Source: Bacteroidota bacterium (GTDB taxonomy: Bacteria; Bacteroidota; Bacteroidia; Chitinophagales; Chitinophagaceae). From it: DNA of 10,732 bases. This document shows positions 7,186 through 10,732 of the stretch, piece by piece. The translations under genes and the position numbers were made by a program. The notes beneath the pieces are model-generated. The model was given only the letters and a program-made list of their open reading frames with translations. It was not told where the DNA came from and made no database searches. Within the stretch, counting starts at the first letter, position 1. Each line of letters starts with the position of its first letter. The DNA lies in assembly GCA_028877045.1 (NCBI GenBank), contig JAGWPQ010000219.1, positions 1-10,732 of the forward strand, in the 5' to 3' direction.

Positions 7186-7848
7186 TTATTTTTTAATGGT
7201 AGCTATTAATTCCAAAACCTTCCTTGTTTCATTTTCGATAGTTTTATAATCTTTTGCTTCCATTAATTTTTTACTGATGAGTTTACTTCCCATGCCTACT
7301 GCACATACACCGGCTTTATACCATCCTTCAATATTTTCTTTTGTTGTGTCAACACCACCTGTCGGCATGAATAATAGTTTTGGAAAGATATCTTTTATAC
7401 TGCTTAAAAATTCAGGGCCCAAGATATTTCCCGGAAACAGTTTTATGAATTTTATTCCTGCATTTTCTGCTGCAATGATTTCTGATGGTGTCATACAACC
7501 GGGTGCATAAAAAATATCTTTACTTACTGCATAGTCAGCCACTTCTTTTACAAAACCCGGACTCACTAAAAAATCTGCTCCTGCTTTTATATAATCTTCG
7601 GCCTGTTGCAAATTTTTGATCGTCCCCACGCCAAGCAATAATCCGGGCATTTCAATATTTCTTAACTCAACCATCAATTTAAAATTCTTTAATGCGGCTT
7701 CTCCCCTGTTGGTATATTCCACTGCTTTAATACCCGCTCTGTATATGGCTCCCAGCACTTCAATGCTTACTGTTTCATCTGCATTAAAATATAATGGCAA
7801 CATACCCTGTTCTATGATAACATCAGTAATTTGTTGTGTCTTACTCAT
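7186..7848 (-). CDS. eda: KDPG/KHG aldolase (2-dehydro-3-deoxy-phosphogluconate aldolase)
   Basis: This 220-residue class I aldolase splits KDPG to pyruvate and glyceraldehyde 3-phosphate, the last step of uronate breakdown. It is a TIM barrel with the Schiff-base lysine in FIKLFPG (Lys136), the general-base glutamate in VEYTNRG (Glu44) with Arg48 nearby, the GVGTI strand (73-77), and the phosphate-binding MPTGGV (161-166). Length fits the family. The E. coli active-site pattern EVTLRT is EYTNRG here, a variation I believe is common in Bacteroidota homologues. The start codon lies 4 nt after the YhcH-family gene, so the two are probably translationally coupled, and the transporter follows after 16 nt. 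It may also be named kdgA. Activity on 4-hydroxy-2-oxoglutarate is known for the family but not predictable here. Confidence 0.94.
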   Translation of the reverse strand: MSKTQQITDVIIEQGMLPLYFNADETVSIEVLGAIYRAGIKAVEYTNRGEAALKNFKLMVELRNIEMPGLLLGVGTIKNLQQAEDYIKAGADFLVSPGFVKEVADYAVSKDIFYAPGCMTPSEIIAAENAGIKFIKLFPGNILGPEFLSSIKDIFPKLLFMPTGGVDTTKENIEGWYKAGVCAVGMGSKLISKKLMEAKDYKTIENETRKVLELIATIKK

Positions 7849-7852
7849 TGAT

Positions 7853-8302
7853 TTAAATTTTTACTTTGATCACTAATTTTTTTATTTCTCCTTCACCGAT
7901 CATGGGCGCATGCACATCTTCGGGAAAGAAGATCACAAACTGCCCGTCGGTCAATTCAAAAAATGTATCTGCATCATCTAAAAATAATTGCACATCTTTT
8001 TCTTCGTTGTAACCACCATTAGGTGTTACACATTTTTCTCTTGGCTTCCACCCAAATGTTTCTGTGCCGCTGATACAAAGTTGTATGTCGATGTTTTTAT
8101 TATGACATTCAAATTTTGACAGACTTGCTTCTTTTGTTTTGCCAACTGATTGGCTGATGATGGCTTTTAGTCCATCACTGATATCAGATTTACCAACTTC
8201 GATATTTGCCAGATCATTTTGTTTGATGTATTCAAATGCTTTTGCAAATGAAGGATGAACCGAAAAATATTTTGACGCATTTTTAATTGTATCGATGATC
8301 AT
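7853..8302 (-). CDS. YhcH/YjgK/YiaL family protein (DUF386)
   Basis: This 149-residue protein belongs to the YhcH/YiaL family, which has a cupin-like double-stranded beta-helix fold and includes EbgC, the small subunit of evolved beta-galactosidase. Visible family marks are ECHNKNIDIQ (65-74, His67), a central GWKPREK segment, and FFPEDVHAPM (125-134, His131) before KKLVIKV; the histidines and nearby acidic residues are candidates for a metal site. The family is frequent in sialic-acid and uronate catabolic operons, where a role in handling a sugar anomer or keto-sugar has been suggested but is not settled. Here it sits between KDG kinase and KDPG aldolase and overlaps neither (4-nt gap to the aldolase gene), so a step or repair function on a KDG-like or 5-keto-uronate intermediate is a reasonable inference, no more. 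Confidence 0.9.
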   Translation of the reverse strand: MIIDTIKNASKYFSVHPSFAKAFEYIKQNDLANIEVGKSDISDGLKAIISQSVGKTKEASLSKFECHNKNIDIQLCISGTETFGWKPREKCVTPNGGYNEEKDVQLFLDDADTFFELTDGQFVIFFPEDVHAPMIGEGEIKKLVIKVKI

Positions 8303-8334
8303 ATTGTTACATTTATTTTATTCAACTTTATTAA

Positions 8335-8355
8335 CTCCCCTTCAGGGGTTGGGGG
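8335..8355. repeat. REP-like G/C-rich palindromic element at the kdgK stop
   Basis: CCCC-TTCA-GGGG (8337-8348) is a 4-bp perfect palindrome followed by TT and GGGGG, a strongly G/C-rich block in AT-rich surroundings. I recall similar elements of the form CCCCTTnAGGGG plus a G-run as frequent intergenic repeats in Bacteroidota. The block directly adjoins the kdgK stop codon (8356-8358) in the 53-nt gap before the YhcH-family gene. It could stall or stabilise the operon transcript at this junction. Confidence 0.5.
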
Positions 8356-9381
8356 TTACCTCTGCACCCTCCCGCTGCCATCACCTTTCATTAATTCTTT
8401 TACATCGCTTAAAGTTGCATGATTCAGATCGCCGGGAATGGTATGTTTCAATGCACTTGCAGCAACGCCAAACTCAGCCGCATCGGGCATTTGCATGCCT
8501 GTCACCAATCCATAGATCAAACCGCTTGCAAAACTGTCGCCACTACCAACGCGATCCACAATTCTTACATTGTATTTTTTTGTGTGATAAAATTCTGTAC
8601 CATCATACACCAATGCACTCCAGCCGTTATCACTGGCACTATAACTTTCGCGAAGCGATGATGCGATAAATTTGAATCCGAATTTTTCTTTCATTTGTTT
8701 GAACACATCTTTAAATCCATCCAGATTTAATTCGCCTTTTGTTACATCGGTATGTGCTGCTTTAAAACCCAATGTTGTATCTGCATCTTCTTCGTTGCCG
8801 ATACACACATCAACATACTGGCAAAGTTTTGTCATCACTTCTCTTGCTTTTTCTTTGCTCCACAATTTTTTTCTGTAATTGAGATCAATACTTGTGGTGA
8901 TGCCTTTTGCTTTGGCAGCTTTCAATGCAGCTTCGGTTAATGCAGCAGCTTTATCGCTCAATGCAGGTGTGATGCCGGTTGTATGAAACCAATCGGCTCC
9001 TTCAAATATTTTATCAAAATCAAATTCAGCAATATCAACATCGGCGATAGATGCACCGGCACGGTCGTAAATAACCTGTGATGCACGCATCGATGCACCT
9101 GTTTCTAAAAAATAAATGCCGAGTCTGTCTCCGCCTCTGGCAATGAATTGTGTATCCACACCATAACGACGTAAATGATTGATCGCTGATTGGCCAATGG
9201 CATTGTTTGGAACTTTTGTTACGAATGTTCCGTTCAATCCGTAATTACATAACGCCGCAGCCACATTGGCTTCGCCGCCACCATAGGTTACATCAAAACT
9301 GTCGGCCTGTACAAATCTTTTGTAATCGGGGGTTGATAAACGCAACATGATCTCTCCCAGGGTTACTACTTTTTTACTCAT
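8356..9381 (-). CDS. kdgK: 2-dehydro-3-deoxygluconokinase (KDG kinase, PfkB family)
   Basis: This 341-residue cytoplasmic ribokinase-fold enzyme phosphorylates KDG to KDPG with ATP. It shows the sugar-binding GGGEANVA (34-41), the KDG-type substrate lid GIYFLETGASMRASQ (88-102) with YDRAGAS (105-111), NYRKKLW (168-174), GNEEDAD (195-201) at the NxxE magnesium/phosphate position, and the anion-hole motif GSGDSF (279-284) with catalytic base Asp282. The C-terminal HTIPGD and the ending GDGSGRVQR (333-341) are, from memory, typical of bacterial KDG kinases, which separates it from other PfkB sugars kinases. It lies 40 nt after a second PfkB gene and 53 nt before the YhcH-family gene, in the order expected for a uronate operon. 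The stop codon abuts a REP-like element. The ATG at 9381 is the natural start; no Shine-Dalgarno sequence is seen. Confidence 0.93.
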   Translation of the reverse strand: MSKKVVTLGEIMLRLSTPDYKRFVQADSFDVTYGGGEANVAAALCNYGLNGTFVTKVPNNAIGQSAINHLRRYGVDTQFIARGGDRLGIYFLETGASMRASQVIYDRAGASIADVDIAEFDFDKIFEGADWFHTTGITPALSDKAAALTEAALKAAKAKGITTSIDLNYRKKLWSKEKAREVMTKLCQYVDVCIGNEEDADTTLGFKAAHTDVTKGELNLDGFKDVFKQMKEKFGFKFIASSLRESYSASDNGWSALVYDGTEFYHTKKYNVRIVDRVGSGDSFASGLIYGLVTGMQMPDAAEFGVAASALKHTIPGDLNHATLSDVKELMKGDGSGRVQR

Positions 9382-9421
9382 ACTTAATCTCTGTTTTATT
9401 GGTTTAAAAAATTAAAATATT

Positions 9422-10444
9422 TTATGAATGATCTTTTACTATTTTTTCAATTTGATCGATACTGTTTTTTGTTGAATCACCTTTTTCCTGCAGTTTGCCG
9501 AAAGCTGCTGCTGCTGCAAAGCTGATAATATTTTTTTGTTGATGATCAGAAGAAATGCCATAGATCAATCCTGCCATGAAACAATCGCCGCTGCCAACTT
9601 TATCAACCACTTTTTTTGTTTTAAAAACGGGAGATGTGGTTTGTTCGGTTTTTGTATTCAAGGTTGCATAATATTCTATGGCATTTTCATTTCCGTCAAA
9701 CCGAAAAGTATTGGCTACCCAATTGCATTTCGGGAACCTTTCAAAAATGTGTTTCGATGTTTGCGTTGCCTGTAATAAATAATTTTGTTGTGAATTGTTT
9801 TTATGAATTGAAGCATCAACAGGGATATCCAATAAAGTATTGGCCGACCAAATATTTCCCATCACCACATTACAATACTTCACCAGATCGGGCATTACTT
9901 CTTTTGGATCTTTGCCATATTTCCATAACAGTGAACGATAATTCAGATCAATAGAAATGGTGATATTTTTTTTTGATGCAGCTTCCAATGCTTCTTTGCA
10001 AAGTGCCGCTGCAGAGGCACTCACTGCCGGTGCAATGGCACTGAAATGAAACCATGAAACATCTTTCAAAATATTATTCCAATCAACAACACCGGTTGAT
10101 AAAGTAGAGAAGGAAGAATATTTTCTGTCAAAAACATTTTCTTCACTTTTCATATCCGCGCCTTCTTTCAAATAATATAATCCGATTCTTTCACCACTAT
10201 AAATGATCGGACCGGTATCAATATTTTTTTGTTCGAGATAGACTTTAATATCTTTCGAAATAATATTATCGGGTAATGATGTACAATATTTTACAGGAAT
10301 ATTCCAATTGGCCAAAGCCGTTGCCACATTGAGTTCTGCGCCGCCAACAAATACAGGCATCTGGTTCGTACGCAACCACTCACCCGCATCGGCAGGTGGC
10401 AATCGTAATAATAATTCACCAAAACATAAAACTTTACTCATCAT
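9422..10444 (-). CDS. Second, divergent PfkB-family sugar kinase (KDG kinase-like)
   Basis: This is a paralogue of the adjacent kdgK, about 340 residues. Numbered from MSK (10441), it keeps the fold marks GGAELNVA (33-40), GLYYLKEGADM (87-97), SIDLNYRSLLW (163-173) and the anion hole with catalytic base GSGDCF (283-288, Asp286). It differs where it matters: the NxxE site reads GNIWSAN (195-201) with no acidic residue, VIYDRAGAS is replaced by VFDRKYSS, and the KDG-kinase tail GDGSGRVQR is absent. It may act on KDG, on a related 2-keto-3-deoxy or keto-uronic acid, or play a regulatory role. Two tandem ATGs occur: the first (10444) overlaps the kduI stop as TAATG, the second is at 10441; translational coupling is likely. 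An in-frame upstream extension to 10558 would lie inside kduI and is rejected. The stop is 40 nt before kdgK. Confidence 0.88.
   Translation of the reverse strand: MMSKVLCFGELLLRLPPADAGEWLRTNQMPVFVGGAELNVATALANWNIPVKYCTSLPDNIISKDIKVYLEQKNIDTGPIIYSGERIGLYYLKEGADMKSEENVFDRKYSSFSTLSTGVVDWNNILKDVSWFHFSAIAPAVSASAAALCKEALEAASKKNITISIDLNYRSLLWKYGKDPKEVMPDLVKYCNVVMGNIWSANTLLDIPVDASIHKNNSQQNYLLQATQTSKHIFERFPKCNWVANTFRFDGNENAIEYYATLNTKTEQTTSPVFKTKKVVDKVGSGDCFMAGLIYGISSDHQQKNIISFAAAAAFGKLQEKGDSTKNSIDQIEKIVKDHS
10314..10414. repeat. Left copy of a 101-bp exact direct repeat (inside the kinase gene)
   Basis: These 101 bases recur without any mismatch at 10632-10732. Here they are natural coding sequence for the kinase N-terminal region (about residues 10-43), including the GGAELNVA sugar-binding motif. 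The flanking bases differ at the left (C10313 against A10631); at the right the second copy stops because the window ends. Confidence 0.97.
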
Positions 10445-10632
10445 TATTTTAATTCTGTAATTGGCGCAGGGTCCATATCGGAAAATACCTGATTCTCTCC
10501 TGCCATTCCCCAAATAAATGCATAGTTCGATGTGCCGCATCCGCAATGAATACTCCATGCCGGCGAAATGACTGCTTCATGATTCTTCATTACCAAATGT
10601 CTTGTCTGCTGTGGTTCTCCCATGAAATGAAA
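10444..10632 (-). CDS. kduI: 5-dehydro-4-deoxy-D-glucuronate isomerase (KduI), C-terminal fragment
   Basis: Only the last 62 codons or so are present. KduI isomerises 5-keto-4-deoxyuronate, made from unsaturated uronates released by polysaccharide lyases and unsaturated glucuronyl/galacturonyl hydrolases, to 2,5-diketo-3-deoxygluconate. The fragment follows the E. coli KduI C-terminus closely: FHFMGEPQQTRH, AVISPAWSIHCGCG, FIWGMAGENQVF and DMD. The histidine in WSIH corresponds to the zinc ligand His245 of the E. coli enzyme (278 residues). Similarity stops exactly at the Phe codon 10630-10632, where the duplicated 101-bp block begins; the frame continues open to 10707 and the predicted upstream residues (MRVSGCVRTR onward) are kinase DNA read in another frame, not KduI. 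The stop TAA overlaps the start of the kinase gene. About 215 N-terminal residues are missing, most likely for an assembly reason. Confidence 0.92.
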   Translation of the reverse strand, partial: FHFMGEPQQTRHLVMKNHEAVISPAWSIHCGCGTSNYAFIWGMAGENQVFSDMDPAPITELK

Positions 10633-10732
10633 AAGCCGTTGCCACATTGAGTTCTGCGCCGCCAACAAATACAGGCATCTGGTTCGTACGCAACCACTCA
10701 CCCGCATCGGCAGGTGGCAATCGTAATAATAA
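10632..10732. repeat. Right copy of the 101-bp exact direct repeat, at the window edge
   Basis: An exact copy of 10314-10414, displaced by 318 bp, that interrupts kduI and runs to the last base of the window. It gives no sensible protein in the kduI frame. Perfect identity, a break exactly at the end of KduI similarity, and termination at the sequence end point to a de Bruijn-graph contig end or mis-join rather than a real duplication. Confidence 0.95.

Noticed and set aside
10442..10558. A 39-codon N-terminal extension of the second kinase, starting at 10558
   Set aside because: It would overlap the KduI C-terminal coding sequence in another frame, has no kinase family similarity, and the MSKVLCFGE start matches the family N-terminus.
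10633..10707. The N-terminal 25 residues of the open frame that ends at 10444
   Set aside because: They are translated from the duplicated kinase DNA out of frame and do not resemble KduI; the ATG at 10707 is accidental.
1..10732. CRISPR arrays, toxin-antitoxin, phage, transposon or defence genes
   Set aside because: I looked on both strands and found no regularly spaced repeats, transposase or integrase motifs, or defence domains. Other open frames over 60 codons overlap well-supported genes in other frames and show no protein-like composition.

Overview
The window is AT-rich and looks chromosomal, from a member of the Bacteroidota. Chitinophagaceae or a related family is my best guess, an inference from protein style and repeat types rather than a marker-gene result. 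Supporting signs are the class of FrdAB/SdhAB-type flavoprotein and iron-sulfur proteins, the lack of clear Shine-Dalgarno sequences, candidate promoters of the Bacteroidota type (TTG, about 20 nt, TAnnTTTG), and short intergenic repeats of a kind I associate with this phylum. It begins inside one gene and ends inside another, so it may be a whole metagenomic contig.

Left part (1-5801), housekeeping: the 3' part of sdhA and complete sdhB (+), closed by a strong intrinsic terminator; a DUF5995-like protein of unknown function (-); trmN6, a tRNA1(Val) A37 methyltransferase (+); a LYS1-type saccharopine dehydrogenase-like protein (-); hscB, the Fe-S co-chaperone (+); and tRNA-Leu(CAA) (+) with its own candidate promoter. 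A two-way terminator separates this block from the right part.

Right part (5844 to the end), all on the minus strand: a uronate-catabolism operon, in transcription order kduI (fragment), a divergent PfkB sugar kinase, kdgK, a YhcH/YiaL-family protein, KDPG aldolase (eda/kdgA) and an ExuT-like MFS transporter. Together they fit import of hexuronates or unsaturated uronates and the route 5-keto-4-deoxyuronate -> 2,5-diketo-3-deoxygluconate -> KDG -> KDPG -> pyruvate + glyceraldehyde 3-phosphate. The KduD reductase step is not in the window and may lie beyond the right edge. The parent polymer could be pectin or another uronate-containing polysaccharide; the window does not decide this.

The most important caution is at the right edge. 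The last 101 bases (10632-10732) are an exact copy of 10314-10414, which lies inside the kinase gene. The copy starts exactly where recognisable KduI sequence stops. This looks like an assembly-graph end rather than biology. I see no CRISPR array, transposase, phage gene, defence system or clearly undescribed system. The most interesting real biology is the tandem pair of PfkB kinases, one canonical and one altered at the NxxE motif and C-terminus, and a 7-bp repeat that seems to have been absorbed into the trmN6 reading frame.
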